DNA of 64,000 nucleotides from assembly GCA_963696675.1 (NCBI GenBank), contig CAVOLM010000039.1, positions 1-64,000 of the forward strand, in the 5' to 3' direction. Shown one piece after another: positions 1 to 7,449 of this stretch (position 1 is its first letter; every line of letters starts with the position of its first letter). The stretch comes from DATBVX01 sp963696675 (GTDB taxonomy: Bacteria; Pseudomonadota; Gammaproteobacteria; Steroidobacterales; Steroidobacteraceae). A program made the translations under genes and the position numbers. The notes below the pieces were generated by a model. It was given only the letters and a program-made list of their open reading frames with translations, searched no databases and had not been told where the DNA came from.

Positions 1-1
1 C

Positions 2-361
2 GAAAAGTTGTTTGGCGAGCTCGGCCCCCGTTACCAGACCCGACCCGGCGGCTATACGCGCATCCTGCGCATGATGCCGCGGCCGGGCGACGCTGCGCCC
101 ATGGCTCTGATGCAGCTCGTGGATCAGCCCGAGAAGGCCGCGGTGGCGCCAGCCGAGGACTCGGACAAGAAGGCGGAAAAGAAGCCCAGGAAGGCCGTGA
201 AAGCAAAGGCCGAGACTGCGGCGCCGGCGACGGAAGAGAAGCCCAAGCGCAAGACGAAGAAGGCAGCCGCGGAGGAAACCGCGGAGGAGCCTGCACCGAA
301 GAAGAAGGCAGCCAAGAAGAAGGCGACTGCAAAGCCCGCCAAGAAGAAGGCGAAGAAGTAG
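2..361 (+). CDS. rplQ: 50S ribosomal protein L17, C-terminal part (5' truncated by window)
   Basis: This is the C-terminal end of large-subunit ribosomal protein L17; the gene begins before the window and its first complete codon here is at base 2. The L17 core is recognisable from RYQTRPGGYTR and DAAPMALMQLV. Family members usually stop close to this point. Here about 80 more residues follow, made almost only of Lys, Ala, Glu, Pro and Thr and ending in repeated KKKA blocks like a histone H1 tail. An intrinsic terminator begins 30 bases after the stop, as expected for the last gene of the alpha ribosomal-protein operon (normally rpsM-rpsK-rpsD-rpoA-rplQ). The tail could bind rRNA or DNA, but that is inference. 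Confidence 0.93.
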   Translation, partial: EKLFGELGPRYQTRPGGYTRILRMMPRPGDAAPMALMQLVDQPEKAAVAPAEDSDKKAEKKPRKAVKAKAETAAPATEEKPKRKTKKAAAEETAEEPAPKKKAAKKKATAKPAKKKAKK

Positions 362-390
362 TACTTCGCGAACTGCAGGATCGATCGCGT

Positions 391-420
391 GAGGCCGGGC
401 AAGTCCCGGCCTCTTTCTTT
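391..420 (+). terminator. Intrinsic terminator after rplQ
   Basis: A perfect 9-bp stem (GAGGCCGGG at 391-399, CCCGGCCTC at 405-413) with a 5-base loop is followed directly by TTTCTTT. Placement 30 bases after the rplQ stop fits termination of the ribosomal-protein operon. Confidence 0.88.
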
Positions 421-526
421 GTGCCGACGCCCTGTACGGGCGTGCAATAGCCCTCCCGGTACTCTCCGCTAGGCTTTCAGCATCGCCGGCACCCGTCGGC
501 TTCCGATGCAGGCAGGGGAGACACCG

Positions 527-929
527 ATGAGCTTCGTATCTGAATTCAAAGAATTCGCGATGAAGGGCAACATGGTCGATATGGCAGTCGGCGTCGATCA
601 TCGGCGCGGCCTTCGGCAAGATCGTCTCATCGCTGGTGGGGATCGTCGTCATGCCGCCGCTCGGCATGGCGATCGGCGGAGTGAACTTCACCGACCTCGC
701 GATCACGCTCGGCACCAACCCCGCGACCGGCGCGCCGGTGGTCGTGAAATACGGCGCCTTTCTTCAGACCTTGTTCGACTTTCTGATCATTGCGGTGGTG
801 CTGTTCATCGCCATTCGCGCCATCAACAAGCTCAAGGAGCCACCAAAGCCGGTCGCGCAGCCCGCGACACCGCGAGAAGAGGTCTTGCTCACGGAGATTC
901 GCGACCTGCTGGCGAAGCAACAGCGCTGA
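527..929 (+). CDS. mscL: Large-conductance mechanosensitive channel MscL (one frameshift)
   Basis: MscL forms a homopentameric inner-membrane pore that opens under extreme membrane tension to release solutes during osmotic downshock. The protein starts MSFVSEFKEFAMKGN with the family's amphipathic N-terminal helix, followed by the first transmembrane segment (IIGAAFGKIVSSLVG), a periplasmic loop and a second segment (FDFLIIAVVLFIAI). It ends in a charged helix with EEVLLTEIRDLL. About 133 residues are expected, the usual length. The start ATG has AGGGGAG upstream. The frame breaks at base 596, where one extra G separates GV from IIG; removing it restores the family sequence exactly. I read this as a sequencing insertion. 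Confidence 0.92.
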
Positions 930-969
930 GGTCCGCGGGCCGATTGTTTTCCGCGCCGGAGCTGAGGAT

Positions 970-2321
970 TCAGCCCGGGAATTGGGCAAAAGCGTTTCGG
1001 GTGAGATTCTCGTGTCCGGTCGCGGTGACGACGACGTCGTCTTCCACGCGAATGCCGCCGTAAGGCCGCAGCTCATCGACGCGTTTCCAGTTGATGTGAG
1101 CGCCGTGGCTATTGGCGCGCGCTGCCTTCAACAGTGAATCGATGAAGTAAATTCCGGGCTCGACGGTAACGGCGAACCCCGGTTCGAGCTTTCGGGTAAG
1201 CCGCAGGAACGGCTGGGTCGCCGGAGGCTCGATCCGCACGCCGCTCGCATCGCGCATGAATCCGCCAACGTCGTGCACCTGCAGCCCGAGCAGGTGTCCG
1301 ATGCCGTGCGGAAAGAACACGCGGCTGAGTCCGGACTCCACCGCATCCTCGGCAGGCGTAGCGATGACATCAGCATCGTGCAACACGCGCGCGAGCGCGC
1401 TATGCGCGCGCAGCTGGAACTCGCGATAGTCGATACCGGGCCCAACGTCGTCGCACAACGATTGCTGCGCCTTATCAACCGCCGCGACCAGCGTGGCGAA
1501 CTCACCATCGTGCGCCGCATATGTGCGTGTAATGTCGCACGCATAACCATTGAACTGCGCACCGGCATCGATCAGCAGCGATCGCCGTTCGCCCGCCTGC
1601 GGTCGGGTGCGTTCCAGGTACTGATAGTGGAGCACCGCGCCGTTGGTGCCGTAGGCGACGATGTTGTTGTAAGGCATTTCCTCTTCACGTTGGCCGCACG
1701 CTTCGAGATACGCCATGTGCGTTCCGTATTCGGATTCGCCGCTACGAAACGCGCGTTCAGCCGCTCGATGCCCGCGAACCGCAATCCCGGTGGCGCGACG
1801 CATGCACTCGACCTCGTAGTCCGTCTTGGTCGCGCGCTCGTAGTGCAGGCGATCGAGCAGGGTTTGCGGGTTCACGTGACCGAAACCCCAGTCAGAGATT
1901 GCCGCGGGCAGCTCGCCGACAAACACGCTGCGAGCGAGCTCTGCACGCAGGTGAGGACGTGCGTCCGACAGCGATGCTATGGGTTGCAACGTCGAAGTGC
2001 TCGACCCAGAACTCGGTCGGTAGCGCCGGCGGCTTGTACCAATAGTCCACCGGCTGGTGGAACAAGAGGATCGGACGCGTCCCGGGCGAGTAGAGGATGA
2101 AGCAGTCCGGATTGTCGAGAATCGGCGCCCAGGCTTTGAAGTGTGGATTGCTCTTGAAGGGGTACGCCTGATCGTCGAGAAACAGCATCGACAGGGCGCC
2201 TGAATAGATCACGAGCCGATCGGCTTGCACCGCCTCGAGCGCTCGGTCGCTGCGCGCATCTCATCTCTCGCAGATGCTCGGCGAACAGCGCGCCTAGATC
2301 GCGCTTCCTTGTGGTCGTCAT
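970..2321 (-). CDS. pepQ: Xaa-Pro dipeptidase PepQ (two frameshifts)
   Basis: PepQ is a cytoplasmic, manganese-dependent M24 peptidase that splits dipeptides with a C-terminal proline. The reconstructed protein of about 450 residues follows E. coli PepQ throughout: an N-terminal FLDDQAYPFKSNPHFKAW region, then the pita-bread metallohydrolase domain. Metal-ligand motifs are visible as LLIDAGAQFNGYACDITRT (two Asp), FFPHGIGHLLGLQVHD (His), VEPGIYF (Glu) and GIRVEDD (Glu). The frame shifts near 2260 and 1985; both fit one extra base. I chose the ATG at 2321 (MTTTRKR) rather than the ATG 18 bases upstream because it fits family length. It is convergent with mscL. Confidence 0.9.
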
Positions 2322-2692
2322 CGGGGATTCAAATTGCATTGCAACTCTTTGAATGTGTTTGGATTAGCAGATCGCTGCGTGCGATTGGGCCGGGAATCGA
2401 TGCCCGTGAGAGCGCGTCGCGACTCGCAGCCATGCGAGTTCGGACTCCACTCATAACGCTGCTCGGGCAGCATAGCGCGACTGCAAATTGACTTAACAGT
2501 ACGCAGCTCGAGCACGACCTCTGCGGATCGAGTCCTGCGCGTCGCAAAGTACCGACACCCATCCGTTTCCAGTTTAAAAAGCCGGGTAAACACTCTAGAA
2601 TTCGCGGCCGCGATAAGGTGAATTAACGAGACAAAACTAGTTTGCCTCTGTCGGCGGATCCATAAACTTTCCAATCCTTTCGGGGTAACGAG
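2322..2692. other. Intergenic region upstream of the lipoprotein gene
   Basis: No gene is supported in these 371 bases. The region separates divergent pepQ and the lipoprotein gene and is less GC-rich than its surroundings. It contains a good sigma70-type promoter (2573-2601) and an unusual cluster of six-base palindromes (TCTAGA, GAATTC, GCGGCCGC, ACTAGT, GGATCC) between 2594 and 2661. Confidence 0.6.
2573..2601 (+). promoter_or_regulatory. Candidate sigma70 promoter for the Ala-rich lipoprotein
   Basis: A -35 box TTTAAA (2573-2578, 4 of 6 consensus matches) and a -10 box TAGAAT (2596-2601, 5 of 6) are separated by 17 bases. Transcription would begin near 2608, giving a leader of about 85 bases before the ATG at 2693. 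Confidence 0.45.
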
Positions 2693-2965
2693 ATGAAGAT
2701 CAAATCTGCTCTTAGCGCCCTCGCTGCGGCGCTTCTGCTGAGCGCCTGCGGCGGCGGTGGCGGCGCTGCAGACCAGGCTGCTGACTCTGCCAAACCGGCA
2801 GCGGACTCGGCCGGTGACTCTGCGATGGCTGCTGGACAGGCGGCTGACGCAACAGGCAATGCGGCCGGCGCAGCTGCGGATGCAACTGGCCAGGCGGCCG
2901 ATGCGTCTGGCGCACCCGCCGACGCTGCTGCTCCTGCTCCGGCGGAGCCCGCGCCTCAGCAGTAA
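2693..2965 (+). CDS. Small alanine-rich lipoprotein
   Basis: A 90-residue protein with a clear lipoprotein signal: MKIKSALSALAAALLLSAC, with the lipidated cysteine at residue 19. A pentaglycine linker follows, then a low-complexity body of Ala, Asp, Gly and Ser with recurring AADATG/AADASG units. The C-terminus is Pro/Ala-rich, as in lipoproteins that thread through or along peptidoglycan. No catalytic motif is present, and no Lys/Arg C-terminus like Lpp is seen, so covalent murein attachment is not supported. It has its own promoter and is flanked downstream by strong hairpins, so it is probably monocistronic and possibly highly expressed. Function is unknown. Confidence 0.82.
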   Translation: MKIKSALSALAAALLLSACGGGGGAADQAADSAKPAADSAGDSAMAAGQAADATGNAAGAAADATGQAADASGAPADAAAPAPAEPAPQQ

Positions 2966-2986
2966 TTGCTGATGCAAATTCGGACA

Positions 2987-3011
2987 GCCCGGGCAGGCTC
3001 ACTGCCCGGGC
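2987..3011. terminator. GC-rich hairpin after the lipoprotein gene
   Basis: A perfect 10-bp stem (GCCCGGGCAG at 2987-2996, CTGCCCGGGC at 3002-3011) with a 5-base loop lies 22 bases after the lipoprotein stop. There is no T-run directly after it, so it may terminate weakly or protect the 3' end of the mRNA. Confidence 0.5.
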
Positions 3012-3020
3012 GAGTTCGAA

Positions 3021-3055
3021 GGGCCGGAGTTTTCTCTCCAATCGTGCTCCGGCCC
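3021..3055. other. Second inverted repeat before the GNAT gene
   Basis: GGGCCGGAG (3021-3029) and CTCCGGCCC (3047-3055) are perfect 9-base complements around a 17-base T-rich loop. It follows the hairpin at 2987-3011 and ends 13 bases before the GTG start of the acetyltransferase gene, so it could act as a tandem terminator or a 5'-UTR structure. Confidence 0.4.
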
Positions 3056-3068
3056 AATCGAGGTCCAA

Positions 3069-3608
3069 GTGGCGGTCAGTATCCGTGATGCGCAAGGGTC
3101 GTCCGACGACCGCAAGTGGATCCAAGGCGCCTACCGCGACTATCTGAACGACCTTGCCATGCTCAACACCGGAATCTTCCCGGTGCTGGGCGAATTCGGT
3201 CACCGCGAGCCCGACCTCCTGGCGCGCTGGTTTGCCGACGATCGGGCTCATCCGCTGCTGATCCTGAAGTCCGATACTCCCGCGGGATTCGCGCTCGTCG
3301 TGCGCCCGGTCAATGTTGCGAGCGGCAAGCCGACGATCGACTACCGGATGTCGGAGTTTTTCGTGCTCGCGAAGTATCGCCGGCTCGGAATCGGTCGCGA
3401 CGCTGCGCAGCTCATCCTCAATCGTTTTTCGGGACAGTGGGAAGTGACGGAATACCTGCGCAATGCCGGCGCGGTGCGTTTCTGGCGCAATGTCATTGCA
3501 GGCTATACGCGTGGCCAGTACACGGAGCGAATCACGAACGGCGAAGTGCGACAGGTGTTCCGGTCCATCAACAGTCCCGCATCACGCAATGGCGAGAAGC
3601 GCTCGTGA
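3069..3608 (+). CDS. GNAT family N-acetyltransferase
   Basis: A 179-residue predicted acyl-CoA N-acyltransferase. The acetyl-CoA pyrophosphate-binding signature (motif A) is visible as FVLAKYRRLGIGRDAA near residues 98-113, with the R-x-x-G-x-G core. The downstream region with NAGAVRFWRNVI is the usual GNAT motif B helix. Start is GTG at 3069 with GAGGT upstream. The substrate cannot be told from the sequence. Its last codons overlap the GTG start of the next gene (GTGA), so the two are translationally coupled. Confidence 0.85.
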   Translation: MAVSIRDAQGSSDDRKWIQGAYRDYLNDLAMLNTGIFPVLGEFGHREPDLLARWFADDRAHPLLILKSDTPAGFALVVRPVNVASGKPTIDYRMSEFFVLAKYRRLGIGRDAAQLILNRFSGQWEVTEYLRNAGAVRFWRNVIAGYTRGQYTERITNGEVRQVFRSINSPASRNGEKRS

Positions 3609-4108
3609 GGCCGCTCCACGTGATGCTGCTCGCGCTCCTGGCAAGTGCGGCCACGGCGCAAACGCCAGCTGACATCGCGCACTGTACGGCCATCGATTCC
3701 GATACCGAGCGACTCCAGTGCTACGACAAGCTGTTTGTGCAACCCGGCGCTCAGCCCAGAGAGCAGAGCAAGGCTGTCGCCACAGTGGCGGCTGCAGACA
3801 CGGCCGCCAGCTCAGCGAGCACCAAACTCGACGACTTCGGATTGGACGGTCGAAAAACCGCCGGCCAGGTTGATGAGCCTAAAGGTCCGGATGAAATGCA
3901 GGCCCGGATCGCGAAGCTCGATGCTCAACCGAGAGGCGAGTACGTCCTGACGCTCGACAACGGCCAGGTCTGGCAACAGAAAGAATACGACTGGCACCTC
4001 GCTTTCAGCGTGGGAGACGAGGTCATCATCAAGCGCGGTCTCATGAAGTCCTATCGGCTGCAACTGAAAGACAACAACCGGACGACGCCCGTCACCCGGA
4101 TCCGCTAA
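3605..4108 (+). CDS. Exported protein of unknown function
   Basis: A 167-residue protein with a signal peptide (hydrophobic MLLALLASAATAQ, cleavage likely after TAQ). A short cysteine pair region (AHCTAIDSDTERLQCYD) follows, then a low-complexity Ala/Ser linker and a C-terminal beta-rich block containing LDNGQVWQQ, VGDEVIIKRG and SYRLQLK. This layout occurs in small periplasmic proteins of gammaproteobacteria, and the end looks like an SH3-like barrel; that is inference. I chose the GTG at 3605 because it overlaps the stop of the acetyltransferase gene; the ATG at 3623 would shorten the signal peptide n-region. Confidence 0.72.
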   Translation: MRPLHVMLLALLASAATAQTPADIAHCTAIDSDTERLQCYDKLFVQPGAQPREQSKAVATVAAADTAASSASTKLDDFGLDGRKTAGQVDEPKGPDEMQARIAKLDAQPRGEYVLTLDNGQVWQQKEYDWHLAFSVGDEVIIKRGLMKSYRLQLKDNNRTTPVTRIR

Positions 4109-4126
4109 ACCCGAGGAGCTCTGACC

Positions 4127-4576
4127 ATGAACAAGGCGCGCGCAGCTTCGCTGGACACACCAACCGTGATCGCTACGCTCAATCGCATCCTGGAGCTCGA
4201 GCTGGCTGGCGTCGTGCGCTATTTGCACTACAGTTTCATGATCTTCGGTCACCACCGCATTCCGATCACTGCATGGTTGCGCACTCAATCCACCGAGTCG
4301 ATGGCGCACGCCGTGCTGACCGGCGAGCACGTCACGGCGCTGGGAGGTCACCCGTCGCTCAAGATCGGCGAATTACTGGAGACTCACAAGCACAGCGTGG
4401 ACGACATCCTCAAGGAAGCACTGGTGCACGAGGAAGTAGGTCTGGCCGAGTACCGCAAGCTCCTCTCGCTCGTGGCCGGTGAGAGCATCATGCTGGAGGA
4501 ATTCGCGCGCGCGCAGATCGCGGCGGAAGAGCAGCACCTCGCGGAAATCCGCAAGATGATGAGGCGCAGCGCCTGA
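4127..4576 (+). CDS. Ferritin-like / bacterioferritin family protein
   Basis: A 149-residue all-helical protein with the four-helix ferritin-like pattern. Glutamates and histidines expected of a dinuclear iron centre appear as LELELAGVVRYLHY in helix A, ESMAHAVLTGEH in helix B, HEEVGLAEYR in helix C and AAEEQHLAEI in helix D. Helix B carries a Met-x-His pattern like the haem-ligand region of Bfr, but haem binding is not certain. The start ATG has a GAGGAG ribosome site. It likely oxidises and stores iron; a Dps-like or rubrerythrin-like role is the alternative. It stands alone after the acetyltransferase pair. Confidence 0.8.
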   Translation: MNKARAASLDTPTVIATLNRILELELAGVVRYLHYSFMIFGHHRIPITAWLRTQSTESMAHAVLTGEHVTALGGHPSLKIGELLETHKHSVDDILKEALVHEEVGLAEYRKLLSLVAGESIMLEEFARAQIAAEEQHLAEIRKMMRRSA

Positions 4577-4635
4577 GTTGCAGCGCGGCGCTTCGAGAGC
4601 GCGCGCACGCATCAGAAGAAGTAAGGAGCGTGGTT

Positions 4636-4706
4636 ATGACAAGCCGCGCGCCTTATGTTTGGTCGGGCTCATTCTGAGTACCGCATCACTCCCCACTGGA
4701 ATGTGA
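4636..4706 (+). CDS. Possible tiny ORF or remnant with a strong ribosome site
   Basis: An ATG at 4636 follows an excellent Shine-Dalgarno (TAAGGAGCG). As written the frame closes after 13 codons (stop at 4675-4677). A one-base correction after GCGCG would instead give about 22 residues with a hydrophobic LCLVGLILSTASLP stretch ending at 4706. It may be a leader peptide or a broken small membrane peptide, or nothing. Confidence 0.2.
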
Positions 4707-4743
4707 ACCCGATTCTGCCGGGCGACCACTCGTCCGTGCGTTG

Positions 4744-4765
4744 AAACCGATCATCGGGTCGGTTT
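4744..4765. promoter_or_regulatory. Inverted repeat upstream of the minor-pilin operon
   Basis: AAACCGA (4744-4750) and TCGGTTT (4759-4765) are perfect 7-base complements with an 8-base spacer, 34 bases before the fimT ATG. Position and symmetry suit an operator or a small leader hairpin. No clear -10/-35 pair was seen with it. Confidence 0.35.
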
Positions 4766-4799
4766 GAGTGCGGCGGCGCGCACAGCGATAACGCCCGCC

Positions 4800-5351
4800 A
4801 TGCGTACACATACCGCCATCGCGAAGGGCTTCACGCTGCTGGAGCTGATGACCTCCATTGCCGTAATGGCCGTCCTGCTTTCAGTGGGTGTGCCGAGCTT
4901 CGTCAACATCATTCGCAACAACCGCATTACCGCGCAGACCAACGAGATGGTGTCGGCGCTCAACATCGCACGCAGCGAGTCGATCAAGCGCGGCATACCG
5001 GTGAGCGTCTGTTCGAGCACCGACGGCGCGAGCTGCGCCGGCAGCGGCACCTGGGGCACGGGCTGGATCGCGTTCACTGACAGTGGCGCGGCTGGTCAGG
5101 TCAACGCCGGAGATGAGGTGTTGCAGGTGTGGCCCGCGGTGCAGGGTGGCCTGCAGCTCAATTCGGTTGTCGGCACTGCGCCCGCCTCGCCGGTGCGCAA
5201 CTTCATACAGTACACCTCGACCGGCATGCCGAGTCCGATCGGCGCGACCAACTTCTCCCTCTTCAAGAGCGGCGCACCGGCCAGCACGGCGCGTTGCATA
5301 ACCGTGAGCACGTCCGGGCGCATCAGTACTGCGCAAGCCGTGTGTCCTTAG
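4800..5351 (+). CDS. fimT: Type IV pilus minor pilin, GspH/FimT family
   Basis: FimT is a minor pseudopilin that primes pilus assembly and has been linked to DNA uptake in related bacteria. The type III signal is plain: leader MRTHTAIAKG, then FTLLELM with Glu at mature position 5 and a hydrophobic helix (SIAVMAVLLSVGV), to be cut by PilD after the Gly. The C-terminal half has the GspH fold pattern and paired cysteines. I chose ATG at 4800 over an upstream TTG at 4764 because it gives a normal short leader. It is the first gene of the minor-pilin operon. Confidence 0.9.
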   Translation: MRTHTAIAKGFTLLELMTSIAVMAVLLSVGVPSFVNIIRNNRITAQTNEMVSALNIARSESIKRGIPVSVCSSTDGASCAGSGTWGTGWIAFTDSGAAGQVNAGDEVLQVWPAVQGGLQLNSVVGTAPASPVRNFIQYTSTGMPSPIGATNFSLFKSGAPASTARCITVSTSGRISTAQAVCP

Positions 5352-5364
5352 CAGTGAGAGCCAA

Positions 5365-5835
5365 ATGAAGCGCCAACTCATGAAATCGCCTTGCGCCATG
5401 AACCATGGTCGTGAAAGCGGGATGACCCTGATCGAGGTACTGGTCGCCTTGCTGGTTCTTTCGATCGGGCTGCTCGGTGTCGCGGCGCTGCAGATGACGA
5501 GTCTGCGCAACAATCACGCCGCGCACACGCGCTCGCAGGCGACGGCGCTCGCTTACGACATCGCGGACCGCATGCGCGCCAATCGCACGGTTGCAGTTGC
5601 GGGCGGCTACAACATCGCGCTCGGCGCAGTGCCGGCTGCACCCGCGACCCTGGCCGATATCGATATCACGGCCTGGAAAGCGGCGCTGGCAGCCGCGCTG
5701 CCAACCGGCGACGGCGCGATCACCACGGACCCCGCGGTGACCGGCGATCCGAACATCGTACGCATCACCATTCGCTGGGACGACTCACGCGGGGCGGAAG
5801 CCCCGGTGCAGTTCGTCACCGACACCCGGCTCTAG
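5365..5835 (+). CDS. pilV: Type IV pilus minor pilin PilV
   Basis: PilV is a minor pilin of the initiation complex with PilW, PilX, FimT and PilY1. The protein of 156 residues has the prepilin motif GMTLIEVLVALLVLSIGLLG after a basic leader; the methionine after Gly replaces the usual Phe. The downstream ALQMTSLRNNHAAH and ATALAYDIADRMRANR segments are typical of PilV. The leader as called is about 20 residues because ATG 5365 has the best ribosome site (GTGAGAG); an ATG at 5383 or 5401 would shorten it. It lies 13 bases after fimT. Confidence 0.9.
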   Translation: MKRQLMKSPCAMNHGRESGMTLIEVLVALLVLSIGLLGVAALQMTSLRNNHAAHTRSQATALAYDIADRMRANRTVAVAGGYNIALGAVPAAPATLADIDITAWKAALAAALPTGDGAITTDPAVTGDPNIVRITIRWDDSRGAEAPVQFVTDTRL

Positions 5836-5856
5836 ATCAGGGACCCCGAGGCAATC

Positions 5857-6846
5857 ATGAACAATCAGATGCAACGCGGCTTCAGCATCGTCGAGCTGAT
5901 GGTGGCCGTGACGCTGAGCATGATCCTGATGGCCGGCGTGCTGTCGATTTTTGCCAGCTCGAAGGTCACGTATCTCGCCAACGAGAAGACCGCCCGGCTG
6001 CAGGAAAACGGCCGCATGGCGCTCGACATGATCGTGCGCGACATCCGCGCTTCCGGATACATGGGTTGCGCGAAAGCGGTGCCCTTCAACACCACGCTCA
6101 ACACGCCGACCGCTCTGCTGTGGGATTACTCACGACCGATGCAGGGGTTCGAGTCGACGGGCGCAACCTGGTCTCCTGCGTTGACCACCGCCGTGATTCC
6201 AGCAGCCCAGGCACCGCAGAACGGCAGCGATGCGATCCTGCTGCGCGTCGCACAGCGCGAAGGAACATCACAACGCGTAACGAACAACCTGGCGAGCGCG
6301 ACCGACAACCCGCAGGTCGCGGCGCCGGTCGCCAACGGGATCATGATGATCACCGATTGCAACGCCTCGACGGTATTCCAGGTGACCGGGAATGCGCCGC
6401 CGGCGGTCCAGCACATCGCCGGTGGAGCAACAGCCGCCGGCCCCGGCAATTCGACCAACAACCTCAGCTATGTCTACCAGAGAGATGCGCGGCTGATTCC
6501 GATGCAGACCGTGGTCTACTACGTCCGCAACAACTCGTTGTGGCGGGTCATCGGCACCAACACGCCGGAGGAATTGGTCGAAGGCGTGCAGGCCCTGCAG
6601 ATCGTCTACGGCGAAGACACTGATGCGGATCGCATTGTCAACAACTACGTTGCCGCAAATGCGGTAACCAACTGGGCCAACATCGTCAGCGTGTCGGTTT
6701 CCCTCCTGGTGCGCTCGGAGCAGGTCGGTACCGACATCGACACCCAGACCTACAACCTGCTCGGCACCAACGTCGGTCCCTTCAACGACCGCCGTCAACG
6801 GATGCTGTTCATCACGACCGCGGCGTTGCGCAACGTCGCCATCTGA
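5857..6846 (+). CDS. pilW: Type IV pilus minor pilin PilW
   Basis: A 329-residue minor pilin. The leader MNNQMQRG precedes FSIVELMVAVTLSMILMAGV, with Glu5 and the cleavage glycine in place. RLQENGRMALDMIVRDIRASGYMGC is the usual PilW segment after the helix. The remainder is a long beta-rich extracellular domain, larger than in other minor pilins as expected for PilW. It starts 21 bases after pilV and is followed 6 bases later by pilX, so it is co-transcribed. It should act in the priming complex beneath PilY1. Confidence 0.92.
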   Translation: MNNQMQRGFSIVELMVAVTLSMILMAGVLSIFASSKVTYLANEKTARLQENGRMALDMIVRDIRASGYMGCAKAVPFNTTLNTPTALLWDYSRPMQGFESTGATWSPALTTAVIPAAQAPQNGSDAILLRVAQREGTSQRVTNNLASATDNPQVAAPVANGIMMITDCNASTVFQVTGNAPPAVQHIAGGATAAGPGNSTNNLSYVYQRDARLIPMQTVVYYVRNNSLWRVIGTNTPEELVEGVQALQIVYGEDTDADRIVNNYVAANAVTNWANIVSVSVSLLVRSEQVGTDIDTQTYNLLGTNVGPFNDRRQRMLFITTAALRNVAI

Positions 6847-6852
6847 ACTCCA

Positions 6853-7407
6853 GTGAGTAATCCCATGCAAATGCAGTCTCCCCGGACCCGTCAGTCGGGC
6901 GCCATCCTGGTCGTCAGCCTGCTACTGCTGCTGGTGATGACGCTGCTCGGCCTCGCGGCGATGCAGACCACCGGCATGGAAGAGCGCATGGCTGGCAACA
7001 CACGCAACATCAATCTTGCGTTCCAGGGCGCTGAAGCCGGCCTGCGTGATGCCGAAGACCGCATCCGCGTCATGGTCACGCGGCCTGACAGCTGCTCTGC
7101 CCTGCCGTGTACGGTGTGGCAGCGCAACGTCATCGAGGGCATGTCGGCGACGCCGATCCGCGATCGCAACAAGGCCTGGTGGGTGACCACTGGCCAGGAA
7201 TATGGCGTCGCCGGCACCAAGCAGATCGCTGACGTGACCATCGATCCTCTGACCGTGACCGAGGAGCTCGGCTTCATACCGGACAGTCTCACGACTGGTC
7301 ACGGGCCGCCCGAAGGGCGCGATTTCTATCGCGTGACCGCACATTCATTTGGTGGCAGCGAAACCGCTCGTGCGGTTCTCGAGACCACGTACACGCGTCG
7401 CTTCTGA
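6853..7407 (+). CDS. pilX: Type IV pilus assembly protein PilX
   Basis: A 184-residue PilX-type pseudopilin: QSGAILVVSLLLLLVMTLLGLAAM is the membrane helix preceded by a basic segment, and MEERMAGN with NLAFQGAEAGLRDAE is the conserved PilX helix. It lacks Glu5, as is usual for PilX. GTG at 6853 is chosen as start; ATG at 6865 is possible. PilX tethers PilY1 at the pilus tip complex. It precedes pilY1 by 42 bases. Confidence 0.9.
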   Translation: MSNPMQMQSPRTRQSGAILVVSLLLLLVMTLLGLAAMQTTGMEERMAGNTRNINLAFQGAEAGLRDAEDRIRVMVTRPDSCSALPCTVWQRNVIEGMSATPIRDRNKAWWVTTGQEYGVAGTKQIADVTIDPLTVTEELGFIPDSLTTGHGPPEGRDFYRVTAHSFGGSETARAVLETTYTRRF

Positions 7408-7449
7408 CCAACGACCCCATTGCACAGAACCGGTTATCGGAGAGCTGAC

